A stretch of 64,000 nt of DNA from Methanohalophilus mahii DSM 5219 (GCF_000025865.1 NC_014002.1:1302001-1366000), one strand, 5' to 3'; positions 16,570-26,697 are shown, counted from the first letter of the stretch. Program-made: numbers and translations. The notes: a model not told the origin generated them from the letters alone.

Positions 16570-19254
16570 ATGTCAAAAGATAAATACAGTATTATCAGAA
16601 AAAAAGTAACCGATATATCAATTGTAAAATATCCCATTATTTCATTCTTATTTTGTATAATATTAATTACTGTTCCAGCTGTTGCATTTGCAGGTGGAGA
16701 TGGTTCTGCTGAGAATCCATATCAAATATCGAATGTAAATGAGCTTCAAAATATACAGAATGACTTGGGTGCAAATTATGTATTGATTAATAATATTGAT
16801 GCATCTGCAACATCTGAGTGGAATGATGGTGCAGGTTTTGAACCAATCGGTGATTATGATTACAGATTTACCGGTTTTCTTGATGGTAATAATTACACAA
16901 TATCAAATCTATATATCAATAATTCTTCTTCAGAATATGTAGGTTTATTCGGTTTTACCCGCAAAAATGATGGCTTACTGATAGTTGATCTAAGGCTTGA
17001 GAACATCAATGTAAGTGGATTCACATATGTAGGAGGAGTTGTTGGTAGGCATTTCCAGGGTGAAGTTAACAATATCTATGTTACAGGAAATATGAATGGT
17101 GACTCAAATGTGGGCACCTTAATCGGTTATAATAGTGGTAATGTTACTAATACCAATTCAAATGGAAACGTGACCAGCAACGGCGACTATGCAGGTGGTT
17201 TAATCGGCAGAAATGAAGGTAATGTTTCTGATAGCTATGCTACAGGGAATATAACAAGCAACGGAAAGCATACTGGAGGCTTAGTTGGTGGCAATAGTGG
17301 CAGTATTACTAATAGTCATGTTGCAGGACACGTAATTGGTGACTCAAATGTAGGAATCTTAGTCGGTTATAATAATGGATATGATGGTAACTACGTAACA
17401 ATCACAAATAGCTATGCTACAGGAAATGTGATTGGTAATTCAAACGTGGGTAGTTTAGTTGGTTATAATTATGGTCATAATAGTGGTAATTTGATTATTA
17501 CAAACAGCTATGCTACAGGAAATGTAACAAGTTATGGCGACCGTGCAGGTGGTTTAGTTGGTTATAATCACGGTTATTATGGTGGTCATTTGACAATCAC
17601 AAACAGCTATGCTACAGGAAATGTAACAAGTTATGGCGACCGTGCAGGTGGTTTAGTTGGTTATAATCACGGTTATTATGATGGTTACGTGACAATCACT
17701 AACAGTTATGCTAAAGGAAACGTAACAACCAACGGAAATTATGGTGGTGGTTTAGTTGGTTATAATTATAATTATGATAGTATTTCTCATGATAGCTACG
17801 TAAAAATCAAAAACAGTTATGCAACCGGAAATGTTAATGGCCACTGGTATATGGGTGGTTTAGTTGGTTATAATGATGCTGGTGGTGTTACTAATTGTTA
17901 TGCTATTGGAAATATAAACGGCAATGATTATTTGGGTGGTCTTGTTGCTGAAAATAGTGGTGATGTTTCTGATAGTTACTACAACAAAGAAACATCAGGA
18001 CAAAGTGATACAGGAAAAGGTATACCAAAAACTACTATCGAAATGAAAGAGCAATCAACATACACAAATTGGGATTTTGATAATGCATGGTTTATTCACG
18101 GATCCATAAATGATGGGTACCCTCAATTGCATAATTTCATATCTGTATATCCTCCGGTTTCTGACTTTACATCCAATGTTACTTCAGGGGTTGTTCCGCC
18201 ACTGTCTGTGAAATTTACAGATTTGTCATCAAAAGAACCCACACAATGGCTTTGGGATTTTGGTGACGGCAATACTTCAACAGACCAAAATCCAACACAT
18301 ACGTACACAAATTACGGAAACTATAATGTCAGTCTTACTGCAATTAACGATGTAGCTGATGATACTGAAACAAAAATTGACTATATTACTATCGATGAGA
18401 ACATTATATGCATGGCTAAATCAATCGGTTTTAATGATTCAAGTGCAGTAGAAGACAGTACTTTAACTATTCCATTAGAACTTCTCAATGTTTCAAATGG
18501 TCCAATCCAGACCATTAAATGTGATATACAATATAATGAATCAATTCTATCTCTTGAATCTATAGACTCAGGTAATCTCACATCAGGATGGACAGTATCT
18601 AAAGGTATCAATGAACATTCAATCACTCTGACTACTTCTGATAGTGAACTTACTATCCAAAACGAATCATCTGGACAGATCTGTAATATAACATTTTCCG
18701 TAGTTGGAAAGTCTGGTGAAAGTACTGAGCTAATTCCATGGAATGTTGATTTAGCAAATACTGCAAATTTACATGGTTATGCTTCTTCCAAAACTGGCAT
18801 TTTTACAATAGAAGCCCCAGGAAGATTGTCTGGTAATGTTAGCTACAACTTTAATGGCACAAATATTGAAAATGCTGATGTATCTCTTATGCAATCTGGA
18901 AATCTGATTGCTAAAAACACTACTAACACTTCAGGATATTATATATTTACAAATATTGAGCCTGGGGCATATAATATCATATTCGACAAGCCAGGTTTCT
19001 ACTCTGAAGAAATATCTGTACAAATATCCGCCGGTTCCGATATCTATAGAGATTCCAATATGATAATTACTGGTGATCTTGATGGAAATGGTATTTCTGC
19101 AGATGCAGTAGACGTTAACATGATGATGCAGGCTAGTGTAGGAAACTTAGCATCAGATCGTTATTTTGATCTTGATAAGAATGAAGAATTTGCAGATGCA
19201 GTAGACGTTAATATGATGATACAAGCCAGTGTCGGAGATATAGTATTGGAGTGA
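16570..19254 (+). CDS. Large secreted surface protein: GLUG repeats, PKD, cohesin and dockerin domains
   Basis: An 894-residue exported protein with a signal peptide (ISFLFCIILITVPAVAFAG). Residues ~130-480 hold about a dozen GLUG-like repeats of the pattern GGLVGYN...ITNSYATGNV. A PKD domain follows (~530-615; TQWLWDFGDGNTSTDQNPTH), then a cohesin domain (~620-755; NGPIQTIKCDIQYNESILSL), a carboxypeptidase-regulatory-like domain (~757-830) and a C-terminal dockerin with two Ca-binding repeats (DLDGNGISADAVDVNMMMQA; DLDKNEEFADAVDVNMMIQA). It has no membrane anchor of its own; the dockerin could dock onto the cohesin of the next protein. No strong ribosome site is seen; the ATG fits the signal peptide. 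Confidence 0.85.
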   Translation: MSKDKYSIIRKKVTDISIVKYPIISFLFCIILITVPAVAFAGGDGSAENPYQISNVNELQNIQNDLGANYVLINNIDASATSEWNDGAGFEPIGDYDYRFTGFLDGNNYTISNLYINNSSSEYVGLFGFTRKNDGLLIVDLRLENINVSGFTYVGGVVGRHFQGEVNNIYVTGNMNGDSNVGTLIGYNSGNVTNTNSNGNVTSNGDYAGGLIGRNEGNVSDSYATGNITSNGKHTGGLVGGNSGSITNSHVAGHVIGDSNVGILVGYNNGYDGNYVTITNSYATGNVIGNSNVGSLVGYNYGHNSGNLIITNSYATGNVTSYGDRAGGLVGYNHGYYGGHLTITNSYATGNVTSYGDRAGGLVGYNHGYYDGYVTITNSYAKGNVTTNGNYGGGLVGYNYNYDSISHDSYVKIKNSYATGNVNGHWYMGGLVGYNDAGGVTNCYAIGNINGNDYLGGLVAENSGDVSDSYYNKETSGQSDTGKGIPKTTIEMKEQSTYTNWDFDNAWFIHGSINDGYPQLHNFISVYPPVSDFTSNVTSGVVPPLSVKFTDLSSKEPTQWLWDFGDGNTSTDQNPTHTYTNYGNYNVSLTAINDVADDTETKIDYITIDENIICMAKSIGFNDSSAVEDSTLTIPLELLNVSNGPIQTIKCDIQYNESILSLESIDSGNLTSGWTVSKGINEHSITLTTSDSELTIQNESSGQICNITFSVVGKSGESTELIPWNVDLANTANLHGYASSKTGIFTIEAPGRLSGNVSYNFNGTNIENADVSLMQSGNLIAKNTTNTSGYYIFTNIEPGAYNIIFDKPGFYSEEISVQISAGSDIYRDSNMIITGDLDGNGISADAVDVNMMMQASVGNLASDRYFDLDKNEEFADAVDVNMMIQASVGDIVLE
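17500..17680 (+). repeat. Exact tandem duplication inside the GLUG repeat region
   Basis: Bases 17500-17581 recur exactly at 17599-17680 (82 of 82 bp, period 99 bp = 33 codons). The duplication keeps the frame and adds one GLUG unit, so it is a recent repeat-copy expansion. Confidence 0.85.
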
Positions 19255-19296
19255 AACTCAAGAATCTAAATAATTCTTATAAATACAGGAGAATAT

Positions 19297-20523
19297 ATGA
19301 CTCTAAAAAAAGTGAAAGTCTTGTTTGGGATTCTATCTATACTTATAATCACTTTACTATTGCCGATAGGAGCCAATTCAACTGAAAGTCTTGTTATGGC
19401 GGATTTAATCGGATTAAAGGAAGATTATGAAGCAAATGAGAACGATACACTATCAATTCCAATCATTATTCAAAATGTTTCCAATGGTCCAATCCAGACC
19501 ATTAAATGTGATATACAATACAATGAATCAGTTTTGTTCCTTGAATCTGTAGAAGTCGGTGACCTCACAAACGGATGGACTATTCTTACAGGGGATAATG
19601 TTCATTCTATAACTTTGACTACACCGGATAGTAGCATTTCCATAAGAAACGGATCTTCAGGAAATATATTTAATTTACACTTTAATGTGACTGGAAATGC
19701 AGGTGATACTACTGCAATTTATCCAGAAGACATTGATATGGCAAATACTGCAAATTTGCATGGAAGTGTACTATCTACAAACAAAACCGTTGATATCAAT
19801 AACAAAAAAACTACTGTTCCTTCAGAAGATGATTCTTCAGGGAATGGTGGAAGTGGTGGAGGAGGTGGTGGAGCCACAGGTGAAGAGTTTGAAAATATCG
19901 CCTCCAAGCATGCACAGGTAAGTAAGGTGGCTGCAGGTGAAGATGTAAGATATGAGTTCAGTGAAGATGATATTGATTTAATGACCATCCAGTTTACAAG
20001 CCTTTCCAATGAAGGTCAAACCAAAACATCAGTTGAAGTCCTCAAGGATACATCAGCGTTGGTGGATTCTTCTGCACCAGGAAAAGTCTATCAGAACCTG
20101 AATATCTGGGTTGGCAATGTCGCCTTTGATGAAGATGATATGGAGGATCCTGTAGTTGGATTCAGGGTAAGTAAAGAATGGATTTCTGATAATGATGTAG
20201 AACCATCTTCAATTGTCCTTTGCCGATATAATGATGGTGAATGGACCCAGCTTCCTACTGAAGTTATAGGTGAAGATAAGGATTATTTCACATATGAATC
20301 AGAAACCCCCGGATTTTCACCCTTTGCTATAACTGCAATCTCACAAAAAGAGGAATCTTCTGCAAATGCCACCTCGGGATTGAATGAATCATTAGAAGAA
20401 ATAATGAAGGAAAAAACTGATAATAAGACAGAGTCTAAATCAAATGAGACCCCTGGATTTGGTGTTTTGTTAACATGTGGGGTACTGACGATAATAGCTC
20501 TATTGACAAGAAAGAAGAATTAA
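19297..20523 (+). CDS. Cohesin-domain surface protein with PGF-CTERM anchor
   Basis: A 408-residue exported protein: signal peptide (FGILSILIITLLLPIGANS), cohesin domain (~30-160) closely related to that of the preceding protein, a Gly/Ser-rich linker (GNGGSGGGGGG), a PGF-pre-PGF-type domain (~200-350), a charged spacer and a C-terminal PGF-CTERM segment (ETPGFGVLLTCGVLTIIALL then RKKN). The tail is expected to be processed by an archaeosortase and lipid-anchored. The cohesin could bind the dockerin of the upstream gene product, displaying it on the surface. The two cohesin coding stretches share a nearly identical block (about 18485-18540 and 19474-19530), pointing to duplication or gene conversion. 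A decayed copy of this gene's 3' end lies at 30387-30538. Confidence 0.85.
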   Translation: MTLKKVKVLFGILSILIITLLLPIGANSTESLVMADLIGLKEDYEANENDTLSIPIIIQNVSNGPIQTIKCDIQYNESVLFLESVEVGDLTNGWTILTGDNVHSITLTTPDSSISIRNGSSGNIFNLHFNVTGNAGDTTAIYPEDIDMANTANLHGSVLSTNKTVDINNKKTTVPSEDDSSGNGGSGGGGGGATGEEFENIASKHAQVSKVAAGEDVRYEFSEDDIDLMTIQFTSLSNEGQTKTSVEVLKDTSALVDSSAPGKVYQNLNIWVGNVAFDEDDMEDPVVGFRVSKEWISDNDVEPSSIVLCRYNDGEWTQLPTEVIGEDKDYFTYESETPGFSPFAITAISQKEESSANATSGLNESLEEIMKEKTDNKTESKSNETPGFGVLLTCGVLTIIALLTRKKN

Positions 20524-20758
20524 GGAGAGAGATTCTTCATATTTTTTGACTTTTTGTTGATCGAATCACTATGATTAGGAACCTGTGAGTATGATAAGTG
20601 CCTCATCTATATAATCAACTGCTGTTGCAATATTATTGAATAGGTATTTGATAGTATGTCATGTTTGTCAATAAACCAAATGATAATTAATAAATAAACT
20701 GTAAGGAGATAATAAATGAAGTAAGGTATAACTTATTTCATTTTAGACTGTTATTACG
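20524..20758. other. Intergenic region between convergent surface-protein and cas1 genes
   Basis: No gene. A T-rich tract (ATATTTTTTGACTTTTTG) just after 20523 probably ends the surface-protein transcript. Confidence 0.4.
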
Positions 20759-21976
20759 TTACCTAATGGCAGAAACTCTCTGTTTCCATTCTTCCAATCT
20801 CTCCCTAACATGAGCATTCAAAGTAAACGGTTTCCCAGATTTAGCATTCTGTTTCATGTAGTGCAAAGTACCCTTAGAAAAACCCATTTTCTTCCACTCA
20901 ACATAAGAAATATCAAGAATCAACTGTCTGATTTCCATATTGTCCTGTCTTTCAATTTCATAGGCAGGAGACATGAAATCAACCATTTTGCGTTTGCCAA
21001 CAAGGTATTGAGCCAGTTCTCTTGTCTTCAGGAGCAATATAGCACTCCATGTATGTTGTTTATTCCTGTATTTGGCACGTTTATTCAGCCATTGATTAAC
21101 TTCCTCAGTAACCTTCCTGGCCCCTGTAGGCTTAAGCCTTAGCGCATAAGTTTCTGTCCGGATGAAATCCTGTTTATCCATTGCTCCTTTCTCAACCAGT
21201 GAGAATACGGCCAGATCAACAATAAACCTGAATGGTTCCTGCAAATCATAAGCAAGACTGTTTTTGCTCGAATTCATTTCATGCAAAAACCCAACATGTG
21301 GATCTAAGCCAACTGAGTTTATGGCCCTCAGACATTCAGCCTCAAGCAGAGCATATCCATAGTTGAGCATCACGTTGACCTTATCCCCTGCAGCAATCGG
21401 TCTTCTGTATTGGTCCAATCTGGCACAGAAATCATACTCTGCTGGTATGGCTTTTGCAAATTCATTCCAGTATTTCCAGGCAACTCCACCCTCAACTCCC
21501 ATAAGACCCCTTATCGTCCCTGTTTTGTTTAGTTTTTCAACATCATCAGAGAAATCAAACTCAATATCAGGATAGCGTTGTTTCAAAAAATCAAGCACTA
21601 CAATTGATTTATCAAACTTGGCCTCAATGAATTTTTTGGCAAGTTTTACTCTGGTTTGCTCATCTTCAAAAGCATGATACTGAGCAAACTTGGTCTTGAC
21701 ATTGGTACTTTCAGGAGGAAGCATGGTGGTCAACAATTTTCCATCCCAGTTGAGTATTGATATCTGGACATTATGCTTAATCAACCATCGGATTGCTTCA
21801 AGTGTAAGATTGCCACTTTTACCATACACAACAATATTGTCAATATCCATCCTTTTTGGAGAAAATACATATTCCTGAGGTTCTTCTGTGGTTGAGAATC
21901 TACCCTCTTTAATGTGTAGTTTAGCCCCACTTATCCGCATATCAATGCCATGACCATTGAGAAGTAGCAGTTTCAT
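20759..21976 (-). CDS. cas1: Cas1 casposase (integrase) with C-terminal HTH
   Basis: A 405-residue Cas1-family integrase. The N-terminal beta domain (KLLLLNGHG...VVYGKSGNLTLEAIRWLIKH) and alpha-helical domain carry the metal-binding residues: Glu162 in LMGVEGGVAWKYW, His232 in HVGFLHEMNS, and Asp244 with Glu247 in LAYDLQEPFRFIVD. After residue ~345 comes an HTH module (YVEWKKMGFSKGTLHYMK ... LNAHVRERLEEWKQ), the extension that marks casposases rather than CRISPR Cas1. It would insert the excised element into tRNA-Leu with a 14-bp duplication. It lies 16 nt behind the UAG-extended upstream gene, with TGGAGT just before its ATG, so the two are probably one transcript. Confidence 0.93.
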   Translation of the reverse strand: MKLLLLNGHGIDMRISGAKLHIKEGRFSTTEEPQEYVFSPKRMDIDNIVVYGKSGNLTLEAIRWLIKHNVQISILNWDGKLLTTMLPPESTNVKTKFAQYHAFEDEQTRVKLAKKFIEAKFDKSIVVLDFLKQRYPDIEFDFSDDVEKLNKTGTIRGLMGVEGGVAWKYWNEFAKAIPAEYDFCARLDQYRRPIAAGDKVNVMLNYGYALLEAECLRAINSVGLDPHVGFLHEMNSSKNSLAYDLQEPFRFIVDLAVFSLVEKGAMDKQDFIRTETYALRLKPTGARKVTEEVNQWLNKRAKYRNKQHTWSAILLLKTRELAQYLVGKRKMVDFMSPAYEIERQDNMEIRQLILDISYVEWKKMGFSKGTLHYMKQNAKSGKPFTLNAHVRERLEEWKQRVSAIR

Positions 21977-21992
21977 TTAGTGTACTCCATCA

Positions 21993-22859
21993 TTAATTGT
22001 CGATTCTGTACCTGATTTCCTTTATGATTTTTGCAGATTTTGGATTATTGTATTCATTTCGGATTTTTCTTTCTAGTTTATAGAGCTAATCTGTATTCTC
22101 TTCTATCAATATATTTTGACATGAATGCATATAATCGTCTTTTACATTTGACAAATCATCTAGGTTTTCGGCATCCCACTAAAGCTGATCTATTACCACA
22201 CTTTCTTTATAATTTCCTAGGAGATGAAGAATATTTCTTCTTAAAGATTCACTTTTATATTTCTGATGATAATCTTCTAATAATCTTTTCAACCATTCAA
22301 CTAGTCTAGTTTCTCTATCGGGTTCAATTCCATCTGCTAAAATACAATTAGAAACTATATTTACCAAAACACCTATCGAATTCTTATCCAATTCTTCAGT
22401 TTTATTCGATTCGTCAGTGAACGCATCTATTATCGCTTTTAATTCAACCTTATTTATGTTGTATTTGGATTTATACAAAGAAAGTTCACTAATAGCATCC
22501 TTTCTATCCTGAGAATCATTCGATTTTAAGAGTGAAGTAACTTCCTCAATATGCTTTTTTAAAACCGTGGTTTTTTTGAGTAAAAAATATGAAGCATTTT
22601 CAGCTGTTTCGTCTATACCGTATTTCTTGAAGTCTTCAAGCCCCTTGCCTTTTGAAATTTTTTTAGATTCTTTCAATGTAACTAGTGCTCTTTCAATCTT
22701 AGACTTACTGTAACCTTTAGCCTTGAAATGGTTTATCAATCGTGATCTTCTAAAGTACTCTTCCTTTGAGAGAAGATCGATTATTTCTGCTTCAATGTTT
22801 GCTTTCTTTTTAGTAGAGTTTGCTTTTTGGTTTAGAGTATTTTGCTTCATTTTCTGCAT
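21993..22859 (-). CDS. Casposon HTH-like protein with two in-frame UAG codons, upstream of cas1
   Basis: The first 226 codons encode a basic, Lys-rich N-terminus with a winged-helix-like segment (FRRSRLINHFKAKGYSKSKI) and a helical body (DAISELSLYKSKYNINKVEL). UAG follows at 22181-22179. Reading through gives WDAENLDDLSNVKDDYMHSC then QNILIEENTD, a second UAG, and LYKLERKIRNEYNNPKSAKI ending at TAA 21993. The 62 codons after the first UAG carry no TAA or TGA despite ~35% GC and look like real protein; the extended end lies 16 nt from cas1. With UAG as pyrrolysine the product is 288 residues. Without it, the gene ends at 22179 and leaves a 200-nt gap. Probable DNA-binding partner of Cas1; I do not recognise a named family. 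Confidence 0.65.
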
Positions 22860-23093
22860 TAAATGTTAGAATACATCCTCTGATAAACCTAACGGTGCAT
22901 AGTGGTTATTGGTGATTTTATTTGTAGAAAATACAGATGTCGAATAAATTTGGCTGCTCTCAGGCAGAAGTCCTCAGAACAGCCTTAATCAAACTAAAGG
23001 AGCGATAAGTACGCGGTTTTCCAGAAATACGAGAGTTATGAAGACTGGCTTGGTGCTGCAAAACCTCGCAAGTCCGAATATGCGAAAGGGATC

Positions 23094-23645
23094 ATGTGGC
23101 TACACGAGAAGTTCCCTGAATTAACATTGAAGGAATTGCGTGAGCTAAATGTGCAGGATTATAGCGTGGCTGAGACGCCCTGGAATGACCTGGAATCACA
23201 GGACAAGCGTGATCGTATCCTGGCCTTTCAGGTACTCAGAGCTATGCGCCAGGGAGAATCATTGACCTCGACAGCCAAAGAGCTGGGCATCAGTAAACAA
23301 CTTCCTGAAATGCATCTGGGGGAGGCGCTCTTCAAGGAAAACAAAAGATGGAGAGTTGCACCCACTGATTCCATTGAAGCAAAAATGACAGTTTACGAGA
23401 AGGACAGAGGCATTGCCACGATAGTCACTGCGAGTTCAGAAGACCGGTCTATGATTGGGAAATATTTTGCTGCGGTACAGAAAGCTCTGAAATCCGGAGA
23501 TCCTTCCGGTCTTGCACCGTTCGAGGATTTCACCATCATTGATGCTTCGGGTAATTCTCACAGACTGGAAACGGATCTCGAAACGCTATATGAACTCGAG
23601 TTTTCTATTGAAGAGCCTGAATTTTTTGAGATATATGCAAAATAA
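23094..23645 (+). CDS. Casposon HTH-domain protein, start uncertain
   Basis: A 183-residue protein with a central HTH-like stretch (QGESLTSTAKELGISKQLPE) and an acidic C-terminus. The coding frame clearly extends upstream of the first ATG (23094): from 23010 it reads YAVFQKYESYEDWLGAAKPR then KSEYAKGI, and AAAGGAG lies at 22995-23001. But no ATG, GTG or TTG exists between the stop at about 22995 and 23094. Either the true start codon was mutated (the frame-equivalent place is GATAAGTAC) or a rare start is used. It is the first of three closely spaced plus-strand genes with the HNH nuclease and PolB, so it is probably part of the replication or transposition module. Confidence 0.65.
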   Translation: MWLHEKFPELTLKELRELNVQDYSVAETPWNDLESQDKRDRILAFQVLRAMRQGESLTSTAKELGISKQLPEMHLGEALFKENKRWRVAPTDSIEAKMTVYEKDRGIATIVTASSEDRSMIGKYFAAVQKALKSGDPSGLAPFEDFTIIDASGNSHRLETDLETLYELEFSIEEPEFFEIYAK

Positions 23646-23666
23646 ACAAATTCTCAGGGGAAAATC

Positions 23667-24032
23667 ATGGATAAAGAAACATATGAACGAATAACTAAGA
23701 AGATGGCGCGTGACGGGAATTTTTCTCTTTGCTGCTATGGCTGTGGAGAAGATGATCCGGCGGTAATCAAGACTTTTGAGTGGCATCATTTGGATGGCAG
23801 AGCAAACTCGGACTATATAATACCACTTTGCCATAACTGTCATGCCAAAATTACTGCCGAGCAGAATAAAATCAAACCCAAAGACAGGTCCAGTAAGGCA
23901 ACATTGCTAAAAAGAAAAGGCATGCAACTAATTTCACAGGGGTCTTTCTTAAAAGTGATGGGTGGAAAACAGGTAGATCTTGGTCATTGGTTAATTGAAT
24001 ACGATACACTGCATGGAGGAGGAAATGACTAA
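23667..24032 (+). CDS. HNH endonuclease
   Basis: A 121-residue HNH nuclease, typical of casposons. Zinc-binding cysteine pairs CYGC (23/26) and CHNC (55/58) flank the catalytic HH of FEWHHLDGRANSDYIIPLCH. The start is 21 nt after the upstream HTH gene, with AGGGG nearby. The last 8 nt overlap the polB start, and its own C-terminal codons (HGGGND) supply the GGAGGAGG ribosome site for PolB, so the two are coupled. The role in casposon biology (excision, replication or target nicking) is not known. Confidence 0.88.
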   Translation: MDKETYERITKKMARDGNFSLCCYGCGEDDPAVIKTFEWHHLDGRANSDYIIPLCHNCHAKITAEQNKIKPKDRSSKATLLKRKGMQLISQGSFLKVMGGKQVDLGHWLIEYDTLHGGGND

Positions 24033-26697
24033 AGTCGCATTGAGAGGGTTTACCTGGAAGTCAAATGAGTCTTCCAAAACCTTTCCTTATAGACTAGGAC
24101 CTCCTTTGATACATTCCCGAGTACTTGTTTTTGATACTGAAACGACTATCGATCAGTACCAGAACCTGAAGATAGGGTATTTCCGGATATACCAGCGTGG
24201 ATGTATTCAGCATGATGGTCTATTTTACAACCCTGCAATGCTTTCTGAAAGGGAATGTAAGCAAGTTTAGGAGTACGTATCGAAGCACTCCATTGAAGTA
24301 TATAGTCTCAAGGAATTCGTGGATAAAGTCTTCTACAGAGAAATATATGTGCTCAAGACACTCTGTGTCGGATTCAATCTGGGGTTTGACCTGAGCAGGT
24401 TGGCAACCTATTCAGGAAATTCCAGGAATCAGAACAATGGTGGATTCACACTTACATTATCAAAGAAACGTGACGACCCCACAATTATAGTGCGCAGGCT
24501 TAATGATTCCAATAATTTTAAGTTGGGTAGTACAAAAAATAATCAGGGGAAGGAACGTTTTGATGGACATTTTTTAGATGTACAGTGTTTGGGACAGGTA
24601 CTCCTCGAATCAAAACATTTGTCTCTGGCGAGGGCTGGAGAGATGCTCAATACAGAGGTACGGAAAAAAGAAGGTATAGAGCATGGGACTGTTACCCAGG
24701 ACTACATTGATTATCTGATCACCGATGTACGTGTCACCTATCAGGTGTATGAGAAATTAATGAAAGAATTGAGGGAGTACCAGATTACCATTCCCCCCAC
24801 CCGGATCTATAGTGCAGCATCAATTGGTAAACATGCTCTGCAACAGTTAGGAATTGAGCCATTCAGGAAACATAAATCCAATTTCCCGGCCGAGATCATA
24901 GGCAATATAATGACCTCATATTTTGGTGGCAGGTGTGAATGCAAGATCAGGAAAACACCAACCAAGGTTACAGTCCTCGATTTTACAAGTATGTACCCAA
25001 CTGTGACCATGGAGATGGGTTTGTGGGATTTCATAATAGCCGACCGTCTTGAGCATGAAGATGTAACTGAAGAAATTAAAACACTATTCGGGAAACTGAG
25101 TCTGACTTACCTGCAAAACACGGATAACTGGAAGGATTTTGTGGTCATGGTAAAGATTCGGCCTGAGGAAGACGTGTTACCAGTCAGGATGAATTATAAA
25201 GGAGATTACGGGATTTTCAATGTGGGTATCAACCATCTATCGATTGAGTCCGGGATGTGGTTTGCCCTGCCTGATGTGATCAGTTCATATCTACTGACCG
25301 GCAAAATACCTGAGATTATTCAGGCAGTGCGGTTCATTCCAAAAGGTACGCAGGATGAATTGAGGAAATCAAAGATACTTGGTATGACTATCGATCCTGC
25401 AAAAGATAACCTAGTACAATTACTGGTTGAAGAGAGGCAGAAAATAAAGGTAGAGTTAGCAGGAAGTGAGATGGATGATCCTGACTATATCCGTCTGAAA
25501 AGCAGGGCACAGGCCATCAAGATCCTTGTGAATTCATTGAGTTATGGGATATTCATTGAATTAAACCCGGAGGAATGGAATAGTTATTTTAGGGTCTACG
25601 GTCTTGACAATTTCAGTACCGAGAAAAACAGGTATGAGAAACCGGGCAAGTATTTCCATCCTTTACTTGGGTCCATGATTACAGCAGGGTCCAGACTTTT
25701 CCTGGCAATGGCCGAAACCAAACTCAAAGAACTTGGTGGTACACACGCCTATATGGATACGGATTCTATCTTTGTTCCGCCTGAATATGCTCAGGAGATT
25801 ATAGACTATTTCCAGCCATTGAATCCTTATGCTCTGGATATTCCATTATTGAAACCTGAAAAAGAGGATATGTGGTTCTATGGGATTTCTTCCAAGAGAT
25901 ATGCCCTCTACAATTATGACAATGGAAATATCAAGTTCATGGAGGGTGAAAGGTCCTACAAATTGCACGGTCTCGGGCATCTGAGTAATCCATTCCCGAA
26001 TTCGGTTGTGGATTGGCACAGCGAGATCTGGCTGGATATCCTCAAGTTGCATTACAACCAGATTTCAGTGGAGGATATTGAAGCTAAATACGGAAACCTG
26101 TATGCTATCTCCAAACTAACGGTGAGTACTTCGAATATACTGAAGCGTTTCAAAAATCTTAATGAGGAGAAACCGTGGGAAAAACAGATCAAACCATTCA
26201 ATTTTTTCACTGTTGGATTCCACATGCAGCAGGATAAAGGCAAACCTGTTAAACCATTATCTCCGTTCTCAATGGATTCACAGAAGGTAGTTCATGAACC
26301 CTTCATAGATTATGAAACCGGCGAGGAAAAGCAGGGGTTGGAGTATTTCAAGCCACTGAGCAAAATCATTCTGCAGTACATCGAGCATCCGGAAAGTAAA
26401 CTGGATGGTAATGAGGGGGTTCTGGAAAGGAAACACGTTCATTCAGACGGAGTTTTATGTATCGGTAAGGAAGCGAACAATATCGTTGATCAGCCATTGA
26501 ACGTGGAACCAGCACAGATATTTCTTGAAACGGCTGCTGTAGAGGAGGAAATTTTATCGATTCCTCAGACACAGGCTGAAAGCTGTGGAGTGGATCGAGG
26601 GAATTTCAAACGCATAAAGGATCGAATAAAGAAGGGGAAACTGAACCTGAATACGCCTGCAGTAAAACGACTCCTGGCCAGACGTGTTCTACGTTAA
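24025..26697 (+). CDS. polB: Casposon family B DNA polymerase with an in-frame UAG at codon 82
   Basis: An 890-residue DNA polymerase if UAG at 24268-24270 is read through. Exonuclease motifs: ExoI VFDTETT (D37, E39), ExoII FNLGFD (N118, D122), ExoIII YLITDVRVTY (D234). Polymerase motifs: A LDFTSMYPT (D319), B KILVNSLSYG (~499-508), C YMDTDS (D578, D580). All catalytic residues are present. The UAG lies between ExoI and ExoII, at ...RECKQV-UAG-EYVSKHSIEV..., in one continuous frame. Stopping there, or restarting at GTG 24319, would give a polymerase without ExoI. The start ATG 24025 has the ribosome site GGAGGAGG. It is expected to copy the casposon. Pyrrolysine at residue 82 is an inference; a nonsense mutation is the alternative. 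Confidence 0.8.
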
